The notes under the pieces are model-generated. The model was not told the origin of the DNA and made no database searches. It saw only the letters and a list, made by a program, of their open reading frames with translations. Positions 15,783 to 24,972 of a stretch of DNA of 64,000 nucleotides are shown piece after piece (the stretch's first letter is position 1; every line of letters starts with the position of its first letter). The position numbers and the translations under genes were made by a program. This stretch comes from Chitinophagales bacterium (GTDB lineage: Bacteria > Bacteroidota > Bacteroidia > Chitinophagales > JADIYW01), in NCBI GenBank assembly GCA_019694955.1, contig JAIBAX010000005.1, positions 95,053 through 159,052 on the forward strand, written 5' to 3'.

Positions 15783-15820
15783 TTTTAAACGGTATTCATG
15801 ACAAATATTAAAAATTACAC

Positions 15821-17212
15821 ATGAAAAAAAAGCTTTATAGCACCTATAAAAAATTTCTTGCAGACACGCTCACGCCTGTAAGCATTTACCTGAATATAAG
15901 GAAGGAAAAGAATGCCTTCCTTTTAGAAAGTTCTGATTATCATGGCGATGAACACAATTATTCATTTATCTGTTTCAATCCATTGGCTGAATTCAAATTG
16001 AATCATGACATCTTTACTTATACCACTCAAGGAAACACCACCACACAAAAGATAGCTAAAAACGAACTCATTTCCGTCGTAGAGCAAGTCTTATCAGATT
16101 ATGACATCATCAAATACTTTGATTTCCCCTTTATTACAAATGGCTTCTTTGGGTATATTGCCTATGATACGGTCCAATATTTTGAAGACATACAGCTTGC
16201 TCACCCACAACCGGAAATTCCCTTATTGCAATATTTTTTGTTTGAATACATTATAGCTTTCAATCATTTCAATCACGAACTATATATTTTTAAAAACAGC
16301 TTCTCTATTGCATCTGATGGTGATTTAGATGAAGTATTTGAAGATATTTGCGCCACGAGAATAAACAGAAAAGGTTTTAGGAAAACCGATGAACGAAAAT
16401 CTAATCTCTCACCGGAAGCCTATTTGGAGATGGTAAAGAAAGGCATTCAGCATTGTTATCGTGGCGATGTATTCCAAATTGTACTGTCCAGATGTTTCGA
16501 GCAAGGCTTTGAAGGAGACGATTTCAAGTTGTATCGTGCACTCCGCTCCATCAATCCTTCACCCTACTTATTTTATTTTGATTTGGGCGATTTCCACCTG
16601 TTGGGTTCCTCACCGGAGGCGCAACTCATCATCAACAAAAACAAAGTCACCATTCATCCTATTGCAGGCACCTTTAGGCGAACAGGAGATGATGTTCGTG
16701 ACCTTGAATTATCCAAGAAATTAGAGCAAGATCCAAAAGAAAATGCCGAACACGTTATGCTGGTCGATCTTGCCAGAAACGACCTGAGCAGAAACGGAAA
16801 AAACGTTACCGTAGAAGTCTATCGTGAGGTACAGTTTTATTCTCATGTCATACATTTAGTGTCGAAAGTAACTGCCGAAATTCCGGAACACACCGCAAAA
16901 TTCAAATTGGTAGGAGATACATTTCCGGCAGGAACGCTGAGTGGTGCGCCAAAGTATAAAGCCATGCAACTCATCGACGCATTAGAACCGACAGGAAGAG
17001 GATTCTATGGTGGTTGTATTGGTCACCTCAACTTCAATGGCGATTTCAATTCTGCCATCATGATACGCACCTTTTTAAGTAAAGACAATACATTGATTTA
17101 TCAGGCAGGAGCGGGTGTTGTTGCAGACTCTATTCCGGAAAGTGAATTGCAGGAAGTAGAAAATAAATTGGCAGCACTGAATAAAGCCATCGATTTAGCA
17201 GAAAAAATATAA
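15821..17212 (+). CDS. trpE: Anthranilate synthase component I
   Basis: This 463-residue enzyme makes anthranilate from chorismate with ammonia from TrpG. The feedback-inhibition motif LLESSD is present near residue 35, so Trp should inhibit it. The chorismate-binding domain shows KKGIQHCYRGDVFQIVLSR, PSPYLFYFDLGDFHLLGSSPE, HPIAGTFRR, DPKENAEHVMLVDLARND and FPAGTLSGAPKYKAMQLIDALEPTGRGFYGG, all in order. TrpE rather than the para-aminobenzoate enzyme is indicated by the leader with Trp codons and the neighbours. It is the first structural gene after the attenuator, and trpG follows directly. Confidence 0.96.
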   Translation: MKKKLYSTYKKFLADTLTPVSIYLNIRKEKNAFLLESSDYHGDEHNYSFICFNPLAEFKLNHDIFTYTTQGNTTTQKIAKNELISVVEQVLSDYDIIKYFDFPFITNGFFGYIAYDTVQYFEDIQLAHPQPEIPLLQYFLFEYIIAFNHFNHELYIFKNSFSIASDGDLDEVFEDICATRINRKGFRKTDERKSNLSPEAYLEMVKKGIQHCYRGDVFQIVLSRCFEQGFEGDDFKLYRALRSINPSPYLFYFDLGDFHLLGSSPEAQLIINKNKVTIHPIAGTFRRTGDDVRDLELSKKLEQDPKENAEHVMLVDLARNDLSRNGKNVTVEVYREVQFYSHVIHLVSKVTAEIPEHTAKFKLVGDTFPAGTLSGAPKYKAMQLIDALEPTGRGFYGGCIGHLNFNGDFNSAIMIRTFLSKDNTLIYQAGAGVVADSIPESELQEVENKLAALNKAIDLAEKI

Positions 17213-17236
17213 TTCTAAAACATGTACGATTCAGAT

Positions 17237-17806
17237 ATGGCAAATAATAAAATACTGTTATTAGACAACTACGATTCTTTCACCTATAACTTAGTACATT
17301 ATGTAGAAGCATTGGGGTATGAAACAGAAGTATTCCGAAATGATAAGATTACCTTAGAAGAAGTGGATCGCTACCAAACGATTATCTTATCTCCCGGTCC
17401 AGGAATTCCGGAAGAAGCAGGCATTTTGATGGCGCTAATAGAAAAATATGCACCTACAAAAAAAATATTAGGTGTTTGCCTTGGGCATCAGGCCATTGGG
17501 CAAGTTTTTGGTGCGGCATTGTATAATATCGGAAAAGTTGTGCATGGCAAAGCTAAAAACACGCTTATCACAAAAGAAGATTGTATATTTACAGGTATTG
17601 AAAGTGGCTTTGCAACCGGAAGATATCATTCTTGGGCCATCCGCAATGTTGTCGAACCTTTGGAAGTAATTGCTGTTGATGAAGATAATATTGTAATGGC
17701 CATCAGGCATAAAGCCTATAACCTTCGGGGAGTGCAGTTTCATCCCGAATCAGTGATGTCACCAGAGGGAAAGCTGCTTTTAAAGAATTGGCTGGAACTT
17801 TGTTAG
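17237..17806 (+). CDS. trpG: Anthranilate synthase component II (glutamine amidotransferase)
   Basis: I use the ATG at 17237 (MANNKILLLDNYDSFTYNLV); an in-frame ATG at 17222 adds five residues. The 189-residue class I glutamine amidotransferase has ILSPGPGIPEEAG, the nucleophile in LGVCLGHQAIGQ (Cys81 from this start), and the His-Glu pair in GVQFHPESVMSP. It releases ammonia from glutamine for TrpE. The same domain can serve para-aminobenzoate synthesis in some bacteria; that cannot be ruled out here. It begins about 25 bases after trpE and is probably co-transcribed. Confidence 0.95.
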   Translation: MANNKILLLDNYDSFTYNLVHYVEALGYETEVFRNDKITLEEVDRYQTIILSPGPGIPEEAGILMALIEKYAPTKKILGVCLGHQAIGQVFGAALYNIGKVVHGKAKNTLITKEDCIFTGIESGFATGRYHSWAIRNVVEPLEVIAVDEDNIVMAIRHKAYNLRGVQFHPESVMSPEGKLLLKNWLELC

Positions 17807-17836
17807 AGAATAAAGATGAAAGACTGTTATACAAAT

Positions 17837-18682
17837 ATGAACCGACTTTTTAAAACATGGTTGATGATGACTATTGGATTATGTTCATGGCAGAATACAG
17901 TCTTGGGACAAGATCAGAATAGATATCTTGGCATTTGGGATTTACAAACCAATAATGACAAAATACAGGCTACCCTATTTGTTCCACCCTTTAAAAATGA
18001 TTCTTCTAAAGCCAACATAAAATTTTATGGCGCACATGCCGGACTTCGCATTGCCTGCACCGTCCTTAAAAAAGAAACAGCTATTTCCATCAAAGTAGAT
18101 TCCTTAATTGCAGAAGATATAAATAAGAAATTTCCTACTAACTTCATCACTGAGTTACCAGGCTTGTATTTATTCACTGATTCATTTATCAATAATAATT
18201 ATAATGCCAAATACAGATTCCATCTTTTGGAGAAAATAATCCACGGAAAAGATACCATCGTTTGGATGAAAAAATTGGAAAAGATTGAACCGGGAAACAC
18301 GCCAAAAACAGATACCGCCGGAACGTGGTTATCTGAGTTAGAAAGGAAACAACCCGTTATTAAAAGCATTACCGTCTACCGAAAAAATATAGAACTTGAA
18401 CTTTGGGACCATAATGAGGAAGATGGCGATACCATTTCCATCAAACTTAACGACAAATGGGTATTACAAGAGTTTCCTTTAAAAAAAGAAAAATATAAGT
18501 TCACCATAGTACTGGAAAACAAAAACAATGTATTGCTGATGTTTGCAGAAAATTTAGGCAGCATTCCTCCCAATACAGCATCCATATCTGTATTTGATGG
18601 CATTCAGAAACAATATGCAAAAGTAAATTCCGATTTTACAAAAAGCGAATCACTAAGAATAGAACTTTACGGAGGAAAATAA
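17837..18682 (+). CDS. Exported protein of unknown function inside the trp operon
   Basis: Start MNRLFKTWLMMTIGLCSWQN at 17837 gives a signal peptide cut near VLGQ-DQN; an ATG at 17816 would spoil it. The 281-residue product is not a Trp enzyme. The N-terminal part (GIWDLQTNNDKIQATLFVPP...) looks like a small beta-sheet domain. The C-terminal part (ITVYRKNIELELWDHNEEDGDTISIKLND ... NNVLLMFAENLGSIPPNTASISVFDG) matches a module often found at the end of Bacteroidota exported proteins, with EDGD and GSIPPNTA patterns. It is 30 bases from trpG and 5 from trpD, so it should be co-transcribed under Trp attenuation. No link with Trp is evident. Confidence 0.7.
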   Translation: MNRLFKTWLMMTIGLCSWQNTVLGQDQNRYLGIWDLQTNNDKIQATLFVPPFKNDSSKANIKFYGAHAGLRIACTVLKKETAISIKVDSLIAEDINKKFPTNFITELPGLYLFTDSFINNNYNAKYRFHLLEKIIHGKDTIVWMKKLEKIEPGNTPKTDTAGTWLSELERKQPVIKSITVYRKNIELELWDHNEEDGDTISIKLNDKWVLQEFPLKKEKYKFTIVLENKNNVLLMFAENLGSIPPNTASISVFDGIQKQYAKVNSDFTKSESLRIELYGGK

Positions 18683-18687
18683 CAAAT

Positions 18688-19680
18688 ATGAAAACCATCT
18701 TACAAAAAATCTATGAAGAAGCAGTGCTGAGTTATGATCAAGCTTACGATACCATGTCTGCAATCACAGCCTTGCGCTTTTCTAATGAAGAAATCGCCGC
18801 ATTTCTTTCTGCCTTTAACATGAGGATGCCGACAACAGATGAATTCAAGGGTTTCCGGCAAGCCATACTCGACAAAGCCATTACGATCCGTTTTTCGCAA
18901 CCTACCATTGATGTCTGCGGAACGGGAGGCGATGGCAAAAACACGTTCAACATCTCTACATTAGCCGCCTTTATTGCAGCAGGCGCAGGTGTTTATGTTG
19001 CAAAACATGGCAATTACGCCGCCAGTTCAGTATCAGGATCTTCCAATGTTTTAGAGAACCTAGGCATTCAACTTACTAACCAGCAAGATAAAATCATTGA
19101 GGGCTTGGAGGAATGTAAGATTGCTATTTTACATGCACCTTACTTTCATCCTTCATTAAAAAATGTTGCGCCCATCAGAAAAGCTATCGGTGTAAAAACA
19201 GTATTCAACTTGCTAGGTCCGGTTGTAAATCCTATGTTGCCAGAATTTCAAATGACGGGTGTTGCCAACCTAAAAATCGCCCAATTGTATCGTGATTTAC
19301 TCAGAGAAGTCGGCGTTGGCTTTGCATTGGTACACGGGTTAGAAGGATATGACGAAGTGTCGCTGACGTGTTCGACAAAAATTATTTATAAGGACATTGA
19401 TATCGAACTCGACCCATCTTCGTTCGGCTCGCGAACATTGCAACAGAACGAAATATTTGGTGGAGAAACGCCACAAGAAGCCGCTAACATTTTCATGAAT
19501 ATTATTTCTGGGAAAGGTACAGAAGCGCAAAACAATGTAGTATGTGCGAACGCCTCTATAGCCATTGCATTATATAAGAAGCTGGACTTAAAATCAGCCC
19601 TTCAAGAAGCTAGGGAGAGCCTTGCTCAGCTGGCGGCTTTAGATAGTTTTGAAAAATTAAAAAGTATTTACAACGCGTGA
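18688..19680 (+). CDS. trpD: Anthranilate phosphoribosyltransferase
   Basis: The 330-residue enzyme joins anthranilate to PRPP. Motifs: CGTGGDGKNTFNISTLAAFIAAGAGVYVAKHGNYAASSVSGSSNVLENLG (PRPP and anthranilate sites; the text here is given in parts: CGTGGDGKNTFNIST, then KHGNYAASSVSGS) and FNLLGPVVNPMLP. Length and motif order are normal. It follows the exported-protein gene by five bases. Its TGA overlaps the GTG start of trpC. Confidence 0.96.
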   Translation: MKTILQKIYEEAVLSYDQAYDTMSAITALRFSNEEIAAFLSAFNMRMPTTDEFKGFRQAILDKAITIRFSQPTIDVCGTGGDGKNTFNISTLAAFIAAGAGVYVAKHGNYAASSVSGSSNVLENLGIQLTNQQDKIIEGLEECKIAILHAPYFHPSLKNVAPIRKAIGVKTVFNLLGPVVNPMLPEFQMTGVANLKIAQLYRDLLREVGVGFALVHGLEGYDEVSLTCSTKIIYKDIDIELDPSSFGSRTLQQNEIFGGETPQEAANIFMNIISGKGTEAQNNVVCANASIAIALYKKLDLKSALQEARESLAQLAALDSFEKLKSIYNA

Positions 19681-20498
19681 AAAACATTTTAGATACCATT
19701 GTCGCCAGAAAATGGGTGGAAATAAGACAAGCAAAGGAAAACATTTCAACAAAAGAACTGGAAAGCGCCATTGCCTTTGAAACACCTACAATATCCTTTG
19801 CAAAAACATTGGCAAATAGCCATCACGATACAGGTATTATTGCAGAATTCAAAAGAAAATCTCCGTCAAAAGGTATTTTTAATGCGCATGCACAGCCTGA
19901 AATCATTTGCCCTGGATATGAAACTGCCGGGGCGACCGCCTGCTCCATTCTAACAGATACCGACTTTTTTGGCGGTGGAAAAGAAGACCTTATCACTGCA
20001 CGACCACTGGTTCACATACCCCTTCTTAGAAAAGATTTCATGGTAGATGAATATCAATTCATAGAAGCAAAATCTTGGGGAGCCGATATCGTATTATTGA
20101 TTGCAGCCATCCTGACTCCTAAAAGAACGGTAGAATTAGCAGCCTTTGCCAAAAGCCTTGGACTTCAGGTACTATTGGAATTACACGATGAAAACGAACT
20201 GCAAAATGTCAATCAATATGTTGATTTGGTGGGAATAAACAATAGAAACCTCAAAAATTTCGAAGTGGACATAGAACGCTCTGCACGAATGGCAGAGCAA
20301 CTTAACAAAAATTATATACTGGTAGCCGAAAGTGGTATTGCATCACCAGAAACAATTACTTATTTTCGTGGATTCGGATTTAAAGCATTCTTAATGGGAG
20401 AAACCTTCATGAAAGAAGATGACCCTGCAAATGCTTGCCGGAAGTTTATCAAATCCATAAAAGAAGTATCTAATGCTGCCAACCTTACGTCAAGTTAA
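19677..20498 (+). CDS. trpC: Indole-3-glycerol-phosphate synthase
   Basis: The start is GTG at 19677, whose bases GTGA overlap the trpD stop. The 273-residue TIM-barrel enzyme shows IIAEFKRKSPSKG (substrate site, catalytic Lys), ACSILTDTDFFGGG, LLRKDFMVDEYQ, VGINNRNLKNFEVD and VAESGI near the end. It converts CdRP into indole-3-glycerol phosphate, the substrate of TrpA. The last 26 bases overlap the next gene in a different frame. Confidence 0.95.
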   Translation: MKNILDTIVARKWVEIRQAKENISTKELESAIAFETPTISFAKTLANSHHDTGIIAEFKRKSPSKGIFNAHAQPEIICPGYETAGATACSILTDTDFFGGGKEDLITARPLVHIPLLRKDFMVDEYQFIEAKSWGADIVLLIAAILTPKRTVELAAFAKSLGLQVLLELHDENELQNVNQYVDLVGINNRNLKNFEVDIERSARMAEQLNKNYILVAESGIASPETITYFRGFGFKAFLMGETFMKEDDPANACRKFIKSIKEVSNAANLTSS

Positions 20499-21810
20499 AT
20501 CTGCCTTAACGATTGCCTTACTCATTGTAATGCAATATGCTGCTCATAGTGAAGAGCAGTACCTCATGAGTTATAAGAACCTCAAAACATACACTACCGA
20601 CAACATAGACTCTCTATGGAAAGCCAATAGAATACCATCATTCATCTTGCCGGTGCGTTTTGATGTAGATATTTATGAAATCACCTATAAAGTAAAGTGG
20701 ATCGATAGCACTTGGAGGAAAGCATCCGGATTTTACTTTGTCCCAAAAACCACCCAAGCAATTCCTTATATGGTGTATGGCCATGGCACACAAATCGAGA
20801 AGAGGATGACTTTCTCCGATAGAGATGCTCAGCAAGGCATATGTATGGGATTCGCTACTGACGGATACGCAGCGCTGTTTCCCCATTATTACGGCATAGG
20901 AGAAGGAGAAGGGAAACATCTTTATCAGCATGCATGGAGTGAAGCAATGTCATTCTACTATATGCTATGTGCCGTTGATGAATTAAATAAAAAAATAAAT
21001 ATCAATACCAATGGTCAACTGTTTTTAACAGGCTACTCGCAAGGAGGACATGCTTCTTTTGCGGCACAAAAATATATCGAAGCAATCAATGACCCCAGAT
21101 TTCAGGTGACTGCCTCCTCTCCCATGTCCGGTGCTTACGATATGACGGGAAAACAGGAAGATTATATGTTTCAAGAATATCCAAGGCCTTTTTATCTGCC
21201 TTATTTATTGCTCTCTTATGATTTAGCTTATGACATCGTGGAGACGGATAATATATATTCCATTTTTAAGTCGCCATACGACACTTTGCTACGCCCTTAT
21301 TTCGAAGAAAATGATGGCAGAACTTTAGATGAATTGGATAAAATAATGCCCAAAGTTCCAAAAGACGCCATTGTCGACTCTTTAGTAAGACTATATAAGG
21401 AAGACCCAAACTTTCTTTTCAGGCAAAAGCTGAAAGAGAATAGCCTAACGGATTGGAAACCCAAGGCACCTGTACAATTGTGTTATTGCCAAGGTGATAA
21501 AGAAGTACACTACATGAATTCCGTTGTAGCAGAACAAAATATTCAAGCATTGGGCAAAGAGGATATACGGGCAAAAAACTTAAGCAAATACCTCAACCAC
21601 AACACTTGTGCAGCCTTTGCCGTATTGGAAACGAAATATTTCTTTGACAGGTTTGTAAAGAAAGGGGGAAATCCTAAACTGAAAGGACTACCACCTTTCA
21701 AGAGGTTTCTGGTAGGATTTATTAAACGAAAAACGGAAAGAGAATACAAGAGAAATGAGCATGTATTGCGAGATACTGAGTCAATGATTAAGGTGCTATT
21801 TCCTCAGTGA
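20473..21810 (+). CDS. Exported alpha/beta-hydrolase, lipase/esterase-like
   Basis: The 445-residue product starts MLPTLRQVKSALTIALLIVM within the last 26 bases of trpC and has a signal peptide ending near AAHSEEQ. The fold shows PYMVYGHGTQ (oxyanion region), FATDGYAALFPHYYGIGEGEGKH, and the nucleophile elbow GYSQGGHA (Ser in GxSxGG), followed by SSPMSGAYDM. The late PVQLCYCQGDKEVHYMNSVVAEQN carries the probable acidic residue; the catalytic His would be in KYLNHNTCAAFA. The substrate is unknown. Unusual in being overlapped with trpC, so it should be expressed with the Trp operon. No role in Trp synthesis is apparent. Confidence 0.8.
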   Translation: MLPTLRQVKSALTIALLIVMQYAAHSEEQYLMSYKNLKTYTTDNIDSLWKANRIPSFILPVRFDVDIYEITYKVKWIDSTWRKASGFYFVPKTTQAIPYMVYGHGTQIEKRMTFSDRDAQQGICMGFATDGYAALFPHYYGIGEGEGKHLYQHAWSEAMSFYYMLCAVDELNKKININTNGQLFLTGYSQGGHASFAAQKYIEAINDPRFQVTASSPMSGAYDMTGKQEDYMFQEYPRPFYLPYLLLSYDLAYDIVETDNIYSIFKSPYDTLLRPYFEENDGRTLDELDKIMPKVPKDAIVDSLVRLYKEDPNFLFRQKLKENSLTDWKPKAPVQLCYCQGDKEVHYMNSVVAEQNIQALGKEDIRAKNLSKYLNHNTCAAFAVLETKYFFDRFVKKGGNPKLKGLPPFKRFLVGFIKRKTEREYKRNEHVLRDTESMIKVLFPQ

Positions 21811-22249
21811 CGCTATAGTGCCAAAAACAAATTGCGCCATCTAATTCTGCCATCCATTGATTCAAATGCTCATCTAAGTAGCCTGGCCAAGCATCACATA
21901 CTTCAATGGTAATTCCTGAAAATCCGTAGAAACTTTCCACATACCAAGGATGATTCTTACCAGTAATTATGTCTTTATTAAGCAAACTACAAGGCGATAC
22001 ACCCTTCGCTATCTTTCCGGTTACAATAAGCTCAGGATAGGCAGAACCATATTTAATGATTTCTCTAGCAATCCTTAAATTCATAGTATCAGATTTTAGT
22101 ATTGGTAAAACATATGAGTCTTTATGAAATTTAACATCAGTTATTTCAGACACTTTAAAATAGACATATTCACTACTACAATTATCTTCAGTTTCCTCAT
22201 TTTTACAAGAAAACAACAAAACCGCTAACAACAAAACCAAATATTTCAT
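21788..22249 (-). CDS. Small lipoprotein of unknown function on the opposite strand
   Basis: The 153-residue product starts MKYLVLLLAVLLFSCKNEET, a lipobox (LFSC) with acidic mature start. The body contains four Cys (NCSSE, PCSLL, VCDAW, CFWHY) and several Trp, but no domain I recognise. It converges on the hydrolase gene and overlaps its end by 23 bases. Its position interrupts the Trp gene series between trpC and trpF, so trpF transcription must pass through it in antisense or use a separate promoter. Confidence 0.65.
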   Translation of the reverse strand: MKYLVLLLAVLLFSCKNEETEDNCSSEYVYFKVSEITDVKFHKDSYVLPILKSDTMNLRIAREIIKYGSAYPELIVTGKIAKGVSPCSLLNKDIITGKNHPWYVESFYGFSGITIEVCDAWPGYLDEHLNQWMAELDGAICFWHYSVTEEIAP

Positions 22250-22278
22250 AATATTACATTTTGAGTAAAGCTAAAAAA

Positions 22279-22932
22279 ATGTCTTTAAAAATTAAAATAT
22301 GTGGATTAAAACACGCAGAAAATATTCTTGAAATAGCTAAATATCCAATTAACTATTTCGGATTTATTTTTTATCAAACTTCAAAACGATATATTTTACA
22401 TCAGCATTCGCTGGAAGAATTGCGGATATTGGTTGAAGAACTGAGTTTACAAAAGATTGTTCCTATTGCAGTATTTGTGGATGAAAAGATAGAAGAAATG
22501 TGCAGAATCTGCCAAAGTGTTGGCATTTCGCACATACAATTACATGGCAATGAAACACCGCAAACTTGTGCATCGCTAAGAGACAAAGGCTATATCATCA
22601 TAAAAGCCTTTGGCATCGACACATCCTTTAATTTTGAAATAACTTCTCAATATAAAAATGATTGCGATTACTTCCTATTCGATACTAAAACACCTCAATA
22701 TGGGGGAAGTGGGATTCCATTTGATTGGGAAATATTGAAAGGCTATCATGTTGAAAAACCGTTCTTCCTAAGCGGTGGGATTGGTTTAGATGAGCTTCCA
22801 TCTGTCTTAAAAATATCCCACCCGCAGTTATATGCTTTGGACTTAAACAGCAAACTAGAGATTGAACCCGGTTTAAAAAATATTGAATTAGTGAAGAATG
22901 CCGTTGACAAAATAGCTAAACCTCTATCTTGA
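22279..22932 (+). CDS. trpF: Phosphoribosylanthranilate isomerase
   Basis: I use the ATG at 22279 (MSLKIKICGLKHAENILEIA); an upstream TTG at 22261 is less likely. The 217-residue TIM-barrel has KICGLK with the catalytic Cys, FGFIFYQTSKRYI (from YFGFIF), VGISHIQLHGNETP, DYFLFDTKTPQYGGSGIPFDWE (general-acid Asp) and FFLSGGIGLDELP. It converts phosphoribosylanthranilate into CdRP. The last 17 bases overlap the end of the vapC-like gene on the other strand. Confidence 0.95.
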   Translation: MSLKIKICGLKHAENILEIAKYPINYFGFIFYQTSKRYILHQHSLEELRILVEELSLQKIVPIAVFVDEKIEEMCRICQSVGISHIQLHGNETPQTCASLRDKGYIIIKAFGIDTSFNFEITSQYKNDCDYFLFDTKTPQYGGSGIPFDWEILKGYHVEKPFFLSGGIGLDELPSVLKISHPQLYALDLNSKLEIEPGLKNIELVKNAVDKIAKPLS

Positions 22933-23359
22933 TTATGTTAAGATACTCTTCAGATAGATGATTAAAATCGTTATCACAAGTAATAAGCGTTGCATGGAGT
23001 ACCGAAGTAATTGCCGCAATCCATAAATCATTTTTCCCCATATTCCTTGAAGAAAACTTACTCTTATTAAACTCATACTTTCCTTGACTATACGCATCTA
23101 TCTCTGCATACCTCTCTAAAACATCCTTACTATTAATATCAGCAATGAGTAACAAACCTAGAACTTCATCTAATTTCATTAGTTTTTGCACACCCCAATT
23201 GGAACGAATTGCCATTGATTTAATCTCACCAATACAAACTACGGGAACAATTGCTTCGTTTTCATTACCAAACGGATTGTATAATACATCCATTCTTTGA
23301 GCAACTTCACTTTTCCTCAAGTAATGAATAATAATATTTGTATCTAGAATATAAATCAT
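22916..23359 (-). CDS. vapC: PIN-domain toxin, VapC-like
   Basis: The 147-residue protein has MIYILDTNIIIHYLRKSE (first acidic residue Asp6), VVCIGEIKSMAI (acidic Glu) and KNDLWIAAITSVLHATLITCDNDFNHL (Asp and final acidic cluster), the metal-binding set of PIN ribonucleases. The likely activity is RNA cleavage; which RNA is unknown. The start overlaps the end of the antitoxin gene as ATGA. The pair lies on the strand opposite to trpF and trpB and is inserted between them. Confidence 0.85.
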   Translation of the reverse strand: MIYILDTNIIIHYLRKSEVAQRMDVLYNPFGNENEAIVPVVCIGEIKSMAIRSNWGVQKLMKLDEVLGLLLIADINSKDVLERYAEIDAYSQGKYEFNKSKFSSRNMGKNDLWIAAITSVLHATLITCDNDFNHLSEEYLNIIKIEV

Positions 23360-23613
23360 TCTTCTAAGAGCCCTTCTGTATCCAGTTCAAAAGCACCCAA
23401 TTCTGAAACCAAACGATTAAACTCATTTTGGTTAAAAGTAGTGTATCGTTGTAATTGCTTCATTTTTTCAACATCAAGTCTTTCACTTATTGGCTTAATA
23501 ACAGATTTAAACGTTGACTTATCCAATAACAATTCGAGATTATCCAATACTTGATGGTCGTTTAAATGAATGATACGATCAATTATTTGAACTTTTCTTT
23601 CTAAAATACTCAT
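23356..23613 (-). CDS. VapB-like antitoxin
   Basis: The 85-residue product starts MSILERKVQIIDRIIHLNDH. It has a basic N-terminal helical part and an acidic C-terminal tail (GAFELDTEGLLEE), as antitoxins do. I do not see a named DNA-binding fold. It is identified mainly by position: the stop overlaps the vapC start by four bases. Expression of the pair is expected to be autoregulated from the 23614-23770 gap, which also holds the trpB promoter. Confidence 0.75.
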   Translation of the reverse strand: MSILERKVQIIDRIIHLNDHQVLDNLELLLDKSTFKSVIKPISERLDVEKMKQLQRYTTFNQNEFNRLVSELGAFELDTEGLLEE

Positions 23614-23773
23614 TTAACAACTTACCTTTTTACAAAAATGTAACAAAAAAAAACATTTTGCAAGTTTTTCTACTTACTAACATCCAATCACCTATCATAA
23701 CAATCAATTAATTCACATATTTTTTTGGATTCCTTTACTATTGGTAAATTGCTTCCAGATTTGAAATGATGTT

Positions 23774-24958
23774 ATGGAAAAGTTTAAGGTAGATAAACAT
23801 GGATACTATGGAAAATTTGGTGGTGCATATATTCCTGAGATGTTGCATAAAAATATTGAAGAACTTCAAAATAAGTACTTAGACATTATCTATGCTCCTG
23901 CATTTCAAAAAGAATTCCATCAGCTGCTAAAAGATTATGTTGGCAGACCCACTCCCCTATATTTCGCAAAAAGGCTTAGTGAAAAGTACGCCACAAATAT
24001 CTTTTTAAAGCGCGAAGACCTTTGTCATACAGGAGCACACAAGGTAAATAATACCATCGGTCAGATTTTGTTGGCCCAGAAACTTGGGAAAAAACGCATC
24101 ATTGCTGAAACAGGTGCCGGACAACATGGTGTTGCAACAGCAACCGTTTGCGCCTTAATGAACCTCCCTTGCGTAGTGTATATGGGCGAGGTAGATATCG
24201 CCAGACAAGCACCAAACGTGCAGCGAATGAAGATGTTGGGAGCAGAAGTGCGCCCAGCCACCAGTGGTAGCAAAACCCTGAAAGATGCTACTAATGAGGC
24301 CATGCGCGATTGGATCGCCCATCCCGAAGACACACACTATATTATAGGCTCAGTTGTAGGGCCACATCCCTTTCCGGATATGGTCGCACGTTTTCAAAGT
24401 ATTATCTCTGAAGAAATTCGTTGGCAACTAAAGGAACAAACTGGTTCCGAGCTACCGAACTATGTTATAGCATGTGTAGGCGGTGGCAGCAATGCAGCTG
24501 GCGCATTCTATCACTTTTTGGATGATGAAACAGTTCAATTGATTGCCGTTGAAGCTGCAGGCGAAGGAATTCACTCCGGAAAATCTGCAGCAACTACCGC
24601 ACTGGGAAAGCCTGGCGTATTGCATAGCAGCAAAACGCTTTTTATGCAAACCGATGATGGTCAGGTGGTAGAACCACACTCCATATCTGCAGGATTGGAT
24701 TATCCCGGTATTGGACCAATACATGCCCATCTTTTTGATGTGGGAAGAGCAAAATTCCTGAGCGCTACCGATGAGCAGGCACTAGATGCTGTTTTAGAAC
24801 TCTCCCGTCTGGAAGGTATTATCCCAGCCTTAGAAAGTGCCCATGCATTTGCTATACTTTCCGAAATTGGCGTAAAAAAAGATGATACTGTAGTCATTAA
24901 TTTGTCCGGGCGCGGTGATAAAGATTTAGACACTTATTTAAAAAGAATAGCACTATAA
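23774..24958 (+). CDS. trpB: Tryptophan synthase beta chain
   Basis: The 394-residue PLP enzyme has [39 protein letters not shown] (PLP Lys in HKVNN), [23 protein letters not shown] (phosphate-binding GGGSN) and SGRGDKDL near the end. It makes Trp from indole and serine. Since the vapBC-like pair is opposite it, trpB probably has its own promoter: TTTTTTGG, then 17 bases, then TAAATTG, a near-match of the -33/-7 pair, lies about 40 bases before the ATG. trpA follows after 14 bases. Confidence 0.97.
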   Translation: MEKFKVDKHGYYGKFGGAYIPEMLHKNIEELQNKYLDIIYAPAFQKEFHQLLKDYVGRPTPLYFAKRLSEKYATNIFLKREDLCHTGAHKVNNTIGQILLAQKLGKKRIIAETGAGQHGVATATVCALMNLPCVVYMGEVDIARQAPNVQRMKMLGAEVRPATSGSKTLKDATNEAMRDWIAHPEDTHYIIGSVVGPHPFPDMVARFQSIISEEIRWQLKEQTGSELPNYVIACVGGGSNAAGAFYHFLDDETVQLIAVEAAGEGIHSGKSAATTALGKPGVLHSSKTLFMQTDDGQVVEPHSISAGLDYPGIGPIHAHLFDVGRAKFLSATDEQALDAVLELSRLEGIIPALESAHAFAILSEIGVKKDDTVVINLSGRGDKDLDTYLKRIAL

Positions 24959-24972
24959 AACACTTCGCAACC

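Noticed and set aside
15764..15799. T-box or TRAP-type control of trp
   Set aside because: No T-box sequence and no series of GAG/UAG triplets is visible; the Trp-codon leader explains the terminator.
22261..22278. Upstream TTG start for trpF
   Set aside because: The family starts at MSLKIKICGLK; the extra six residues have no support.
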